NCBI GenBank assembly: GCA_945935945.1
Contig: CAMESA010000016.1
Coordinates: 1 to 14,193 of the forward strand
Direction of reading: 5' to 3'
DNA length: 14,193 bases
Source of the DNA: an uncultured Mollicutes bacterium
Lineage (GTDB): Bacteria; Bacillota_I; Bacilli_A; RFN20; CAG-826
Shown here: piece after piece, positions 7,028-13,559 of the stretch
Layout: every line of letters begins with the position of its first letter
Position numbering within the stretch: the stretch's first letter is position 1
Notes under the pieces: model-generated
Told to the model about the DNA's origin: nothing
The model's database searches: none
The model's input: the letters and a program-made list of their open reading frames with translations, nothing else
Program-made: the position numbers and the translations under genes

Positions 7028-8293
7028 TTAGTTCCTTTCTTCATTTGTTTTATCCCAAGGCGTCATTATAGTTATGCAATAATCATCTGAATCTTCATTA
7101 GGGATATATTTGTTAGCTATGTTATAAACATCATCTTTTGTGATACTATAAATAAGTTCTTTTGTTTCTTCAAAAGTCTTAAATTCTAATCCAAACAAAG
7201 CACGTATACCATTTGAAGTAGCTAAACTCGAACAAGAATCATGTTTTGATGACAATCCATACGTTACAGAATTTTTAGCCTTCATAAGTTCATCGTCTGA
7301 AATGTTTTCTTTGACAGAAGACAAAACGTTTTTAGACAATTGTATCGCTTTATCTATGTTTCTTTCCTCTAGAGAAGCGTGTACTCCAATAAAACCGTTT
7401 TCAACCATAGTATGTGTTATAAGACTAACTTGATATGCTAAACCGTGTTTTTCTCGAATTTCTTGGAATAATCTACAAGACATTCCACCATCTAAAATAT
7501 TAGCTAAAATCGTATAGGTCATTTTGTCTTTATCCGAATCCATCATAGTTATGCCTTTAGTACCTATAATAAATTGAGATTGACTAAAAATGTTTTGCTT
7601 TTTAGCTTTTATATTTTTGAAACTATTTTCTTTTTGAGTATAAAACTTTGTTTCTCTAAAACCTTTTTTGAAACTAGCTCTAACATAATCTACAAACTCA
7701 TCGTGATTTATGTTTCCACAAGCAGAGATTACAATATTTTCAGGAGTATACCATTTATTGAAATAATTTCTTAAATCATCTTGTGTAAACGAAGATATGT
7801 TTTCTTGTGGACCAAGTATACTTCTAGAAATAGGATCACCTTTGTAAGCATTCTCCATATAAAATCTAAACATTTCACTTGTTGGATCGTTTTCGTACAT
7901 AGCAATCTCTTGCATAATAACTGCACGTTCTCGTTCAATTTCTTCTTCTGGAAAGACAGAATTTTGAATAACATCAGCTAAAAAATCTACACCATATTTC
8001 CAGTAATCTTGTAAAAGACTTGTATGAACAACTGTTTCTTCTATAGAAGTATAAGCATTACATTCACCACCTAATTTTTCAATATAATCAGATAACTGTA
8101 AAGCCGATCTTGTTTGTGTTCCCTTGAATACCATATGCTCTAAAAAATGACTTAAACCGTTTTCTTCATCAGATTCGTTTATAAGTCCTGTTTTAATCCA
8201 CGCACCAATAAACACTTTGTTAAAATCTGCGTTTTGAGTAACGACTGTAAGACCATCTTCTAATCTAGTAACATTTACATTTTCGTTTTTCAT
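7028..8293 (-). CDS. M16 family zinc metallopeptidase
   Basis: A 421-residue peptidase of the pitrilysin/processing-protease family (M16B size). The inverted zinc motif HFLEH is present (His49, Glu52, His53), with the third ligand in VIMQEI at Glu129, 76 residues on, exactly the family spacing. ENGLSHFLEHMVFKGT and GGECNAYTS (75-83) match the family closely. The C-terminal half keeps REKHGLAYQV, the Arg/Tyr substrate-binding signature. No signal peptide is present, so it should act in the cytoplasm on unfolded peptides or small proteins. It is the first gene after promoter 8322-8355, with AAAGGAAA before the ATG. All catalytic residues are present, so it should be active. An M16 enzyme inside a phage-like operon is unusual. 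Confidence 0.93.
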   Translation of the reverse strand: MKNENVNVTRLEDGLTVVTQNADFNKVFIGAWIKTGLINESDEENGLSHFLEHMVFKGTQTRSALQLSDYIEKLGGECNAYTSIEETVVHTSLLQDYWKYGVDFLADVIQNSVFPEEEIERERAVIMQEIAMYENDPTSEMFRFYMENAYKGDPISRSILGPQENISSFTQDDLRNYFNKWYTPENIVISACGNINHDEFVDYVRASFKKGFRETKFYTQKENSFKNIKAKKQNIFSQSQFIIGTKGITMMDSDKDKMTYTILANILDGGMSCRLFQEIREKHGLAYQVSLITHTMVENGFIGVHASLEERNIDKAIQLSKNVLSSVKENISDDELMKAKNSVTYGLSSKHDSCSSLATSNGIRALFGLEFKTFEETKELIYSITKDDVYNIANKYIPNEDSDDYCITIMTPWDKTNEERN

Positions 8294-8321
8294 ATTATTT
8301 CCTTTCTTTCAAACAATGCGA

Positions 8322-8355
8322 ATTATACAACGTTTATATAGTAAAGTAAAGTCAA
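8322..8355 (-). promoter_or_regulatory. Phage promoter P2 for the peptidase/Clp unit
   Basis: Minus strand TTGAC-TTTACT (8345-8355), exactly 17 bases, then TATAAT (8322-8327). The transcript would start about 20 bases before the M16 ATG. The TGA stop of the receiver-domain gene (8352-8354) lies inside the TTGAC element. Confidence 0.85.
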
Positions 8356-8723
8356 TTTTCAACCAAATTCTTAAAAAATGTGTTGAAATTTTCTGTTTTT
8401 GTTAAAACTTTATCTATTAAATCTGATAACCCTTCTTTTTCAATTTCCTCGATGGCATTTAGATTTCCAGAGTTTAATACTGTATAAACCTTTGTTTTAT
8501 GCTTCCTTATTTCTTTTAGCAAAGGGATTACATTCGTGTCACATAAATCAAAATCTGTTATAAATAAATCCGCAAGTTTCAACACACCTATATTTTCAAT
8601 GAGGTCTTCAACACAAGAAAAGCAAAAAGGTTGATATCCATACTTCTTACCAATTAAACATAGAGTACTAACAACACAATGTTCATCCTCTAATATGATT
8701 AATATTTTACTCATTGATTTCAT
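8352..8723 (-). CDS. Stand-alone response regulator receiver domain
   Basis: A 123-residue protein made of one CheY-like receiver domain and nothing else. MSKILIILEDE carries the acidic cluster (Glu12, Asp13, Glu14), FITDFDL the likely phosphorylated Asp57, and VLNSG the Ser85 that takes the Thr/Ser switch position. The final Lys is at 105 or 109, in DKVLTKT, where KP is usual. There is no DNA-binding output domain, so it would work by protein contact, perhaps tapping a host kinase. Start choice is open: ATG at 8723 (AGAG seven bases before) is preferred; 8714 gives the more typical MSKILI start and 8738 a longer one. It overlaps the end of the interrupted gene upstream. Confidence 0.78.
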   Translation of the reverse strand: MKSMSKILIILEDEHCVVSTLCLIGKKYGYQPFCFSCVEDLIENIGVLKLADLFITDFDLCDTNVIPLLKEIRKHKTKVYTVLNSGNLNAIEEIEKEGLSDLIDKVLTKTENFNTFFKNLVEN

Positions 8724-8892
8724 TATTTTTCTCTTCATTTACTTTTTGAAAAACAACTGTATTTCGTTCATCTAAATAAACTAATTCCAATTGATCCAAC
8801 CTATAACCTGTATGAACAGTAACTAGTGCGTTCTTTGGAAGATGTTCCAACAATTAAATTAGTTCTTTCACTCTTGTTATTTTCTTTTTCAT
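8707..8892 (-). pseudogene. Small conserved-type gene interrupted by an in-frame TAA
   Basis: A 62-codon reading frame with ATG at 8892 and AAAGGAAC ten bases before it. It reads MKKKITRVKELI, then TAA at 8854-8856, then LLEHLPKNALVTVHTGYRLD and on to EINE before its own stop. The two halves together look like the small phage/bacterial pattern VKELI(E)LL..LP.DA.V.V, with the TAA exactly where Glu (GAA) is expected. A single G-to-T change would explain it. Either the gene is dead, the downstream part is made from the TTG codons right after the stop, or the stop is read through. Long neighbouring genes contain no in-frame TAA, so codon reassignment is unlikely. A sequencing error is also possible. 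Confidence 0.65.
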
Positions 8893-8907
8893 TTTTTTTT
8901 GTTCCTT

Positions 8908-9360
8908 TCATATCTTATTTAATACTTTAAGTGTTCCGTATGACAATTCAAAATCTATTTCTTTGTTTATGTCACATGCAATCAAATAATAATGCTTATC
9001 ATACGATTCTATGCCTTCTGACAAATCAATTAAATCAAATTTAACATCTTTTAACCCAAGTTGATTTTCTTTATCACATTTCTTTTTAAAATCAAAAAAG
9101 TCCATAACAATTTTATGTTTCTCAATGTTTTTCTTTGTAACTAATATGTAATCAGATAAACAAGGACCATATTTCTTAAGTATATACTCAAAATACCTTT
9201 GTTGTCTTTCTGGAACACGGTCTTTATATACATATCTATCTCCAAAACTATTGATAGAGAACGTATGTATATTTTGCCATTCGAATATACGTCTTTTACT
9301 TTCGAGAAAATCTTTAATGAAGAGATCTAACCAATATTTGTTGTTTATTTTGAAATCCAT
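8908..9360 (-). CDS. Hypothetical protein
   Basis: A 150-residue protein, not recognised. It begins with an aromatic, charged helix (YWLDLFIKDFLESKRRIFEW), has a basic Arg/Gln patch (RVPERQQRYFEYILKKYG, about 48-65) and then alternates strands and helices (KFDLIDLSEG, HYYLIACDI, FELSYGTLKVL). That suggests a compact alpha/beta domain. There is no membrane segment and no clear catalytic motif. Its ATG lies 16 bases inside the upstream membrane-protein gene with only a weak ribosome site, so translation is probably coupled. Its TGA is followed at once by the site of the interrupted gene. Confidence 0.7.
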   Translation of the reverse strand: MDFKINNKYWLDLFIKDFLESKRRIFEWQNIHTFSINSFGDRYVYKDRVPERQQRYFEYILKKYGPCLSDYILVTKKNIEKHKIVMDFFDFKKKCDKENQLGLKDVKFDLIDLSEGIESYDKHYYLIACDINKEIDFELSYGTLKVLNKI

Positions 9361-9605
9361 TGAGATATTCTTTCAACAATAAACTTTAAAACAACAGCAG
9401 ATACAAAAGCCAGTACAAATTGCTCTTCTGTTGATGTAAAATATCCGTGTTGTTTTGTGTATTCTAATAAATATAATATGGACCCTATACAGATGATAAG
9501 TGTAGATTTACTCATCTCTTTCTTTTTAACTTTAGGTTTAGGCTCAAAATATTCGTTGTTATTTGTTTTTTGATCTTGTGGATCTTCAGTATATCTTAAA
9601 TACAT
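9345..9605 (-). CDS. Small two-helix membrane protein
   Basis: An 86-residue protein. The first 33 residues are charged and polar (RYTEDPQDQ, then KPKVKKKEMSKS). Two hydrophobic segments follow, at about 34-48 (STLIICIGSILYLLEY) and 62-78 (QFVLAFVSAVVLKFIV), joined by a short turn and ending in a basic tail. This size and topology fit a holin or another small membrane protein, but there is no endolysin beside it and the role is open. I start it at ATG 9605 because GAAAGGAG lies seven bases before it; the longer frame needs a GTG at 9635 with no such site. It is the first gene after promoter 9638-9671. Confidence 0.75.
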   Translation of the reverse strand: MYLRYTEDPQDQKTNNNEYFEPKPKVKKKEMSKSTLIICIGSILYLLEYTKQHGYFTSTEEQFVLAFVSAVVLKFIVERISQWISK

Positions 9606-9637
9606 TACTTTTCTCCTTTCTTTCATCTTATACACAC

Positions 9638-9671
9638 ATTATAACACAAAAATGGAAAAAAGTAAAGTCAA
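9638..9671 (-). promoter_or_regulatory. Phage promoter P3 for the membrane/receiver unit
   Basis: Minus strand TTGAC-TTTACT (9661-9671), exactly 17 bases, then TATAAT (9638-9643). It lies in the 75-base gap between two genes, just downstream of the 9681-9977 gene. The predicted start leaves a leader of about 25 bases before ATG 9605. Confidence 0.85.
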
Positions 9672-9680
9672 AAAACAATG

Positions 9681-9977
9681 TTATTTCTTTTTAGAATCAA
9701 TTTGTGCTAAACATTTTCTAAGCATAGGACCAATAACATTATACCTTTTCTGTTGATTACTATTCTTTGGATATGATATTTTACCAACTTCAATGTCCCC
9801 GTATTCGTTTAACATAAATTCTGCTGTTTCTCTATCTAAACAAACGAGCAATTTAACCATTGTTTTAGCTAATTCATTCGAAGTTCTTTTGTCAAATAAA
9901 ATGTCTAGGATCATTGTATTTGTATTCATAATTCTTGCTTCAAGTTCTTGTATCTTTTTTGTTTTTCCAAATAACAT
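9681..9977 (-). CDS. Hypothetical protein, helical N-terminus
   Basis: A 98-residue protein, not recognised. The N-terminal 60 residues are predicted helical (KKIQELEARIMNTNTMILDI, then NELAKTMVKLLVCLDRETAE), compatible with a dimer or a helical bundle. The C-terminal third is basic (NSNQQKRYNVI, then QIDSKKK), which could favour nucleic-acid contact. AAAGGAG lies six bases before the ATG and overlaps the end of the ATPase gene, so the two are coupled. It may be the partner of that ATPase, but only adjacency supports this. It is the last gene of its unit. Confidence 0.72.
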   Translation of the reverse strand: MLFGKTKKIQELEARIMNTNTMILDILFDKRTSNELAKTMVKLLVCLDRETAEFMLNEYGDIEVGKISYPKNSNQQKRYNVIGPMLRKCLAQIDSKKK

Positions 9978-9988
9978 TTTTTTCTCCT

Positions 9989-10711
9989 TTATCCGTATAT
10001 TTGTTTATTAATTCGTTTAACCCAACCTTTGTTAAGTTCAATGACATTTATGTCTGGAAGATTCTTTTGTGCCATTTTGAAAGCTGCGACAGAGTGTGTT
10101 GCTACAATTATCTGTACCCTATCTCCCCACACCCTAGCAAACTCATAGAACCAATCAAATAAACCAAATTGCATATTTATGGCCATTGAGTTTTCTGGTT
10201 CATCTGCAGTTATCAAAAGTGTTTTTACGTCAATATCTCCATTGTAATCTTCTTTCAGAGTTTTTAATTCCTCTGGGGTAAACATATAATTCTGTTGAAC
10301 ATAGTTGATAAAATGATCGTGATAAGATTTTCTTCCTTCACCACGACTTTGAAAATTAGCCATAACTCTTGTCTTAAAATCAGACTGTGTATTATATTCA
10401 AAGTCGGTTACTTCTTTTAATTCTTCTGGTTTATAACTAAGATATTTACAAACACTGCCTTTTATTTCTACGTTATATCTTTCTTTTATAGTTAGGTGAT
10501 AATTTTTAATTAAATCTAAATGTTGTTTTTCGGACCAAAAATCACGAGCATATCCAACGTAAGTTTGGATAGATTCTAGGATGGATGTTTTTCCACTAGT
10601 GTTCGCCCCAAGAATTAAATTTAATCCTGGTTTGAAATCCATATCACGAATATCACAGAATCTAAATCTAGAATCAGGTCTTAATCTATTTATATGTAAA
10701 TGCTCAATCAT
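9989..10711 (-). CDS. ABC/AAA_21-type ATPase, OLD/RecF-like fold
   Basis: A 240-residue ATPase of the SMC/RecF/AAA_21 type. The P-loop is GANTSGKT (35-42), following the typical FKPGLNLILG lead-in. A short signature-like SRGEG lies at 122-126, Walker B is LLITADEPEN (Asp170, Glu171), and the H-loop is IIVATHS (His206). The domain between P-loop and signature is only about 80 residues, so there is no long coiled coil as in SMC or RecN. No TOPRIM or nuclease domain follows, unlike full OLD proteins. Relatives act in DNA repair, or as motors in phage-defence and toxin systems. Its partner may be the neighbour on either side (9681-9977 or 10724-11161). Confidence 0.85.
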   Translation of the reverse strand: MIEHLHINRLRPDSRFRFCDIRDMDFKPGLNLILGANTSGKTSILESIQTYVGYARDFWSEKQHLDLIKNYHLTIKERYNVEIKGSVCKYLSYKPEELKEVTDFEYNTQSDFKTRVMANFQSRGEGRKSYHDHFINYVQQNYMFTPEELKTLKEDYNGDIDVKTLLITADEPENSMAINMQFGLFDWFYEFARVWGDRVQIIVATHSVAAFKMAQKNLPDINVIELNKGWVKRINKQIYG

Positions 10712-10723
10712 ATATTTTCTTTA

Positions 10724-11161
10724 CTATCTATTGAACCACGCAACAAAATCAAAATTTACTTTCTTTTGATCAGCAATTTTATCTAATGATATGCTTTTAT
10801 CTTGATATAAAAGTCTATCTCCACTAGCTTTAATTACTGGAACACCAACTCCATCATAATCAGTAAAAGCTTCCATTTTTATACCTTCTACAAATTCCTC
10901 CATAGGAATTAAATCAAAATCAATAGAAGAAACTCCTAAGTGTTCTAATGGAAGCCAGCAGATTTTTTTCAACTCTTCAATTTGCTCTTCCTGCTTTTTA
11001 ACCATTTTTGTATTTTCGTAGTCATAATTAGCAGATTCAAATTCACAAAGCAGTGTGTTTGTGTCACCCACAACTTCTATCGGTCTAGCAAAGATTCTGT
11101 GGTCTGAATCAAAATCACAGGTTGACATATCTATTGAAACTGTTTCTATATCTTTAATCAT
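10724..11161 (-). CDS. Hypothetical acidic protein upstream of the ATPase
   Basis: A 145-residue, strongly acidic protein, not recognised. It begins with strand-rich sequence (IETVSIDMSTCDFDSDHRIF), has a central helix (about 50-70, KKQEEQIEELKK) and ends VNFDFVAWFNR. There is no membrane segment. An AAAGGGA site stands about twelve bases before the ATG. The gap to the ATPase start is 12 bases, so the pair is surely co-transcribed and perhaps works as a unit. The many Asp residues (DFDSD, DYDGVG) could bind metal, but no known motif is met. Confidence 0.7.
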   Translation of the reverse strand: MIKDIETVSIDMSTCDFDSDHRIFARPIEVVGDTNTLLCEFESANYDYENTKMVKKQEEQIEELKKICWLPLEHLGVSSIDFDLIPMEEFVEGIKMEAFTDYDGVGVPVIKASGDRLLYQDKSISLDKIADQKKVNFDFVAWFNR

Positions 11162-11175
11162 AATTTATATTCCCT

Positions 11176-11391
11176 TTAAGCAAATAAGCACTTTAAATAT
11201 GAAAAGACAGTTCTTTCAAATTTCTTTTTCTTTTTGTTAAATTTATAGCCATTTATATAAATATCTTCATTGTCCATATAATTTACTCTTGGTAAAGCAG
11301 TTTGAACGTACGTAGGTATATCATATTTTTCAGCTCCTATTTGAATATAAGTATTAGTGGCCACAATACCATTATTACGAATACTAATCAC
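11176..11391 (-). CDS. Small basic hypothetical protein (GTG start)
   Basis: A 71-residue protein starting with GTG, supported by AAAGGAGA six bases upstream. The first 50 residues look strand-rich (SIRNNGIVATNTYIQIGAEK, then INGYKF). A run of five lysines (about 53-58, KKKKKF) precedes a hydrophobic end (SYLKCLFA). The fold is not recognised. The basic patch could contact nucleic acid or the tail could touch a membrane. It lies between the paralogue pair and the ATPase cluster in the same unit. Confidence 0.68.
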   Translation of the reverse strand: MISIRNNGIVATNTYIQIGAEKYDIPTYVQTALPRVNYMDNEDIYINGYKFNKKKKKFERTVFSYLKCLFA

Positions 11392-11441
11392 CAGTTCTCT
11401 CCTTTAATTTTATTAACCAATTGATATACTTGCAATAAATT

Positions 11442-11807
11442 CTACCATCTCCACTTCTTTTGAGTTATATAATCGTCAATGATCTTTCTATCTAACCCTT
11501 CAAAATTAAAATAATCAAAATAATCATACATTGGTGGATTATCAAAGCCGTCAACAATACAAAAATATGCCATATGACACCATCTACCACTCTTTAACAT
11601 AACTGCTAAGCATCTATCATCTTCTTTAGGTTCAAAAAATACTTTAGATGCAGGACACCAACCTATTATCATTCCTTTTTGTATATCAGCTGATTTGCTC
11701 TGTCCATAAATAGGTGATGATGGATCCCAATTTTCTTGCAGAAATCTATTTCCAGGAATTCTAGGAATCGATTCTCCTTTTGGCAATGTCTCTGTTATGT
11801 TATTCAT
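11442..11807 (-). CDS. Tandem paralogue A (IIGWCP motif protein)
   Basis: A 121-residue protein, unknown family, clearly related to the next gene upstream. Shared blocks are KGESIPRIPGNRFLQENW (residues 10-27), IIGWCPASKVF (about 47-57), DD-C-AVMLKSG-WCH (about 63-78) and a C-terminal FNFEGLD. Conserved Trp-Cys pairs (GWCP, WCH) could bind a metal or hold the fold, but no zinc pattern is complete. The C-terminus is longer than in paralogue B, with IIDDYITQKKWRW. The start follows GAGGTG. A small beta-rich domain is likely. Confidence 0.72.
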   Translation of the reverse strand: MNNITETLPKGESIPRIPGNRFLQENWDPSSPIYGQSKSADIQKGMIIGWCPASKVFFEPKEDDRCLAVMLKSGRWCHMAYFCIVDGFDNPPMYDYFDYFNFEGLDRKIIDDYITQKKWRW

Positions 11808-11823
11808 TTAACACCTCGTTTGG

Positions 11824-12126
11824 TTATTCAAGATCTTCAAAACTCCAGAAATCACGCATATCTTTCCCAATTAAACAGTCTATCGCAAATTTTGGAAAGT
11901 GACACCAAGTATTGTCATCAAGCATAATGGCTATATTATCATCATCGTTTCTTTTTCTTGCAAATAGTTTAGACGATGGACACCAACCGATAATCTTGCT
12001 TTTGATAAAATCTTTGTTTTCGTACATATCATAGAAATTAATACAAAACTCTCTATTCCAATTCTCAAACAAAAATTGGTTGCTTGGAAGTTTTGGAATT
12101 GATTTTCCTTTCTTTGATACATCCAT
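11824..12126 (-). CDS. Tandem paralogue B (IIGWCP motif protein)
   Basis: A 100-residue protein that shares a core with the gene just downstream: KGKSIPKLPSNQFLFENW (6-23), IIGWCPSSKLF (about 45-55), AIMLDDNTWCHF (about 66-77) and a final FEDLE. Identity is high in these blocks and low between them, as expected for an old tandem duplication. The protein ends right after the shared core, so the extra tail of paralogue A is a later addition or a loss here. AAAGGA precedes the ATG. Only 16 bases separate the two genes. The biochemical role is unknown. Confidence 0.72.
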   Translation of the reverse strand: MDVSKKGKSIPKLPSNQFLFENWNREFCINFYDMYENKDFIKSKIIGWCPSSKLFARKRNDDDNIAIMLDDNTWCHFPKFAIDCLIGKDMRDFWSFEDLE

Positions 12127-12137
12127 TTTTAATTCCT

Positions 12138-12341
12138 TTAGTTATATTCTAATCCTAATTGATCACCAATTTCACGTAACCTTTTAGCCATATTTAAAGC
12201 GATTTGTAAAACAAACTCAGGAGATTTGTCTTTTAATACTTTCTTTTGCTCCTCTTCCGTTAAGTCGCTAAAGCATAAATTTTGACATTTACCATCACGT
12301 TCAATTCTAAAATATATACCATCTAAATTTCTATTTATCAT
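12138..12341 (-). CDS. Conserved small phage protein, function unknown
   Basis: A 67-residue protein. GIYFRIERDGKCQNLCFSDL, then TEEEQKKVLKDKSPEFVL and a helix ending MAKRLREIGDQL, matches a widespread uncharacterised phage family with pattern (V/I)YFR..RDGK.QN.CFSDLT..E...ILK. The N-terminal half should be a beta hairpin and the C-terminal half helical. It has no catalytic motif. AAGGATAA lies before the ATG. It sits second in the unit driven by promoter 12762-12795. Confidence 0.75.
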   Translation of the reverse strand: MINRNLDGIYFRIERDGKCQNLCFSDLTEEEQKKVLKDKSPEFVLQIALNMAKRLREIGDQLGLEYN

Positions 12342-12352
12342 TTGCTTTATCC

Positions 12353-12739
12353 TTATATTTTTGAAATTAAGTCTTTGTAATGTGAAATGAAGATAGCCAA
12401 ACTTTCATATGAATCAACACATTTAAACATTTTCATTATATGCTCTTTTACTGCTTTTTCATTTACATAAGCGTAATCTGTACAATCGTGAGCAAATTCG
12501 ATACAAGCGTAATCTTCATCGTTTATTTGTTCCATTTCTTTTATATGATCAACACTTAAAAAATCGCAATTTCCACTCGTAATTAAACTATATTCTGGAC
12601 AATAAAATTTATAGGATATATCTTCACCCCATTCAAGTAAATCTTCTTTTGGATCATCTAAGTGAATCAGTACCCACAATTGGCCTTTGTCATCTCTAAA
12701 TAATCCTTTTCTTTTATGTTTTCTAAAAGTCGTAGCCAT
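12353..12739 (-). CDS. Hypothetical acidic protein, first of its unit
   Basis: A 128-residue protein, not recognised. A basic start (TTFRKHKRKGLFRDDKGQLW) gives way to an acidic body (IHLDDPKEDLLEWGEDI, then EQINDEDYACIEFAHDCTDY). Four cysteines are spread without a recognisable metal pattern. The C-terminus looks helical (VKEHIMKMFKCVDSYESLAI). An AAAGGA site lies eight bases before the ATG. It is the first gene after promoter 12762-12795, a position typical of strongly expressed phage proteins, but nothing in the sequence points to a role. Confidence 0.72.
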   Translation of the reverse strand: MATTFRKHKRKGLFRDDKGQLWVLIHLDDPKEDLLEWGEDISYKFYCPEYSLITSGNCDFLSVDHIKEMEQINDEDYACIEFAHDCTDYAYVNEKAVKEHIMKMFKCVDSYESLAIFISHYKDLISKI

Positions 12740-12761
12740 CGTTTTCCTTTCATTTGTTCTT

Positions 12762-12795
12762 ATTATATATGAAAATGTTGAAAAAGTAAAGTCAT
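12762..12795 (-). promoter_or_regulatory. Phage promoter P4 for the small-gene unit
   Basis: Minus strand ATGAC-TTTACT (12785-12795), exactly 17 bases, then TATAAT (12762-12767). The stop codon TGA of the 43-residue membrane peptide (12792-12794) lies inside it. The predicted transcript starts about 16-17 bases before ATG 12739. Confidence 0.85.
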
Positions 12796-12923
12796 TTTTT
12801 AATCATTTTCAATATTTTGTCATGTACACGTTTGCCAAAAAACAAAGGAAATACAAGAAAACCTTCAAAAAAACCAATCCAAAAATATCTATTTATTACA
12901 TATTCTTTAATCAATTTAAACAT
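12792..12923 (-). CDS. 43-residue membrane-type peptide
   Basis: A short gene in the gap between the 206-residue protein and promoter P4. TAGGAGATAAAA before the ATG is one of the best ribosome sites in the window. The peptide starts MFKLIKEYVINRYFW, has an aromatic hydrophobic span (IGFFEGFLVFPLFFG, about 16-30) and a basic end (KRVHDKILKMIKK). It would sit as a single span or lie along the membrane. The final TGA is part of the P4 promoter. Function is unknown; such peptides in phages include holin or antiholin candidates and host-membrane effectors. Confidence 0.72.
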   Translation of the reverse strand: MFKLIKEYVINRYFWIGFFEGFLVFPLFFGKRVHDKILKMIKK

Positions 12924-12938
12924 TTTTATCTCCTACAA

Positions 12939-13559
12939 TTAAGAACCTGACCAAATTAAAACTTGTTTTTTAGGATTAAACATCTTTTTTATGTGAATTA
13001 AATTAAACACATCGTATTCGTATAACCAAGCAGTTGATAAGCACCATTTACTTTCAGAATCGTTTACAAAATTCAACCAAGACAATTGACTTTTAGCAGC
13101 ACTTTGCAATCTTTCTAATTGTGGTTTTAAAGGCTCTCCATATTCATTTTTTGGGTTAGTAGAATCTTCAAGTAGCAACTGGTTATAAAACTTCTTCACT
13201 TTAGATATGTAAAATTCAATAAGAGCATCTAAAATTTCTGGTTTAGCTATCATCAGTTCAGTATCTTCATTATAATATTTTTGAATTTCTTTGTGTTTAA
13301 ATATCTTTTTTGTGTATTTTGACAATTTAAAATCAGAATTTCTATAAAAAAGTGATTCAGAAACTTCTATGAGTTCTTCTCCACCTATAGCTTTTATTAA
13401 ATCTCTCCAATACGGTGGTGATACTACTCCAGTTTCATCATTTATATCCCACTCCTCTGGTTCTTCTTCAGTTATTTCCCATAATTGGTTAACATCCATT
13501 TTCTTTATTTTTGCTAACTTTTTTCTATCTACAACATGAAGATAATTTCTATATCCCAT
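12939..13559 (-). CDS. Hypothetical protein of the MGYRNYL type
   Basis: A 206-residue soluble protein. The opening MGYRNYLHVVDRKKLAKI recalls uncharacterised bacterial and phage proteins that start MGYRSYLYVVDK, but no function is attached to them. The middle is acidic (EEEPEEWDIND, about 31-41) and helical. The C-terminal third (WCLSTAWLYEYDVFNLIHIK) is aromatic and may be the conserved core. There is no membrane segment. AGAAAGGAA lies before the ATG. It is divergent from the serine recombinase gene, and the intergenic space (135 bases) is very AT-rich. None of the four clear promoters lies before it, so it may use a different one. Confidence 0.72.
   Translation of the reverse strand: MGYRNYLHVVDRKKLAKIKKMDVNQLWEITEEEPEEWDINDETGVVSPPYWRDLIKAIGGEELIEVSESLFYRNSDFKLSKYTKKIFKHKEIQKYYNEDTELMIAKPEILDALIEFYISKVKKFYNQLLLEDSTNPKNEYGEPLKPQLERLQSAAKSQLSWLNFVNDSESKWCLSTAWLYEYDVFNLIHIKKMFNPKKQVLIWSGS

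Noticed and set aside
8854..8856. In-frame TAA as evidence of a reassigned genetic code
   Set aside because: The 721-, 545- and 421-codon genes have no in-frame TAA, and several genes end in TAA at sensible places.
9345..9605. Two-helix protein called as a holin
   Set aside because: Size and topology fit, but no endolysin or lysis neighbours are present, so the name is not supported.
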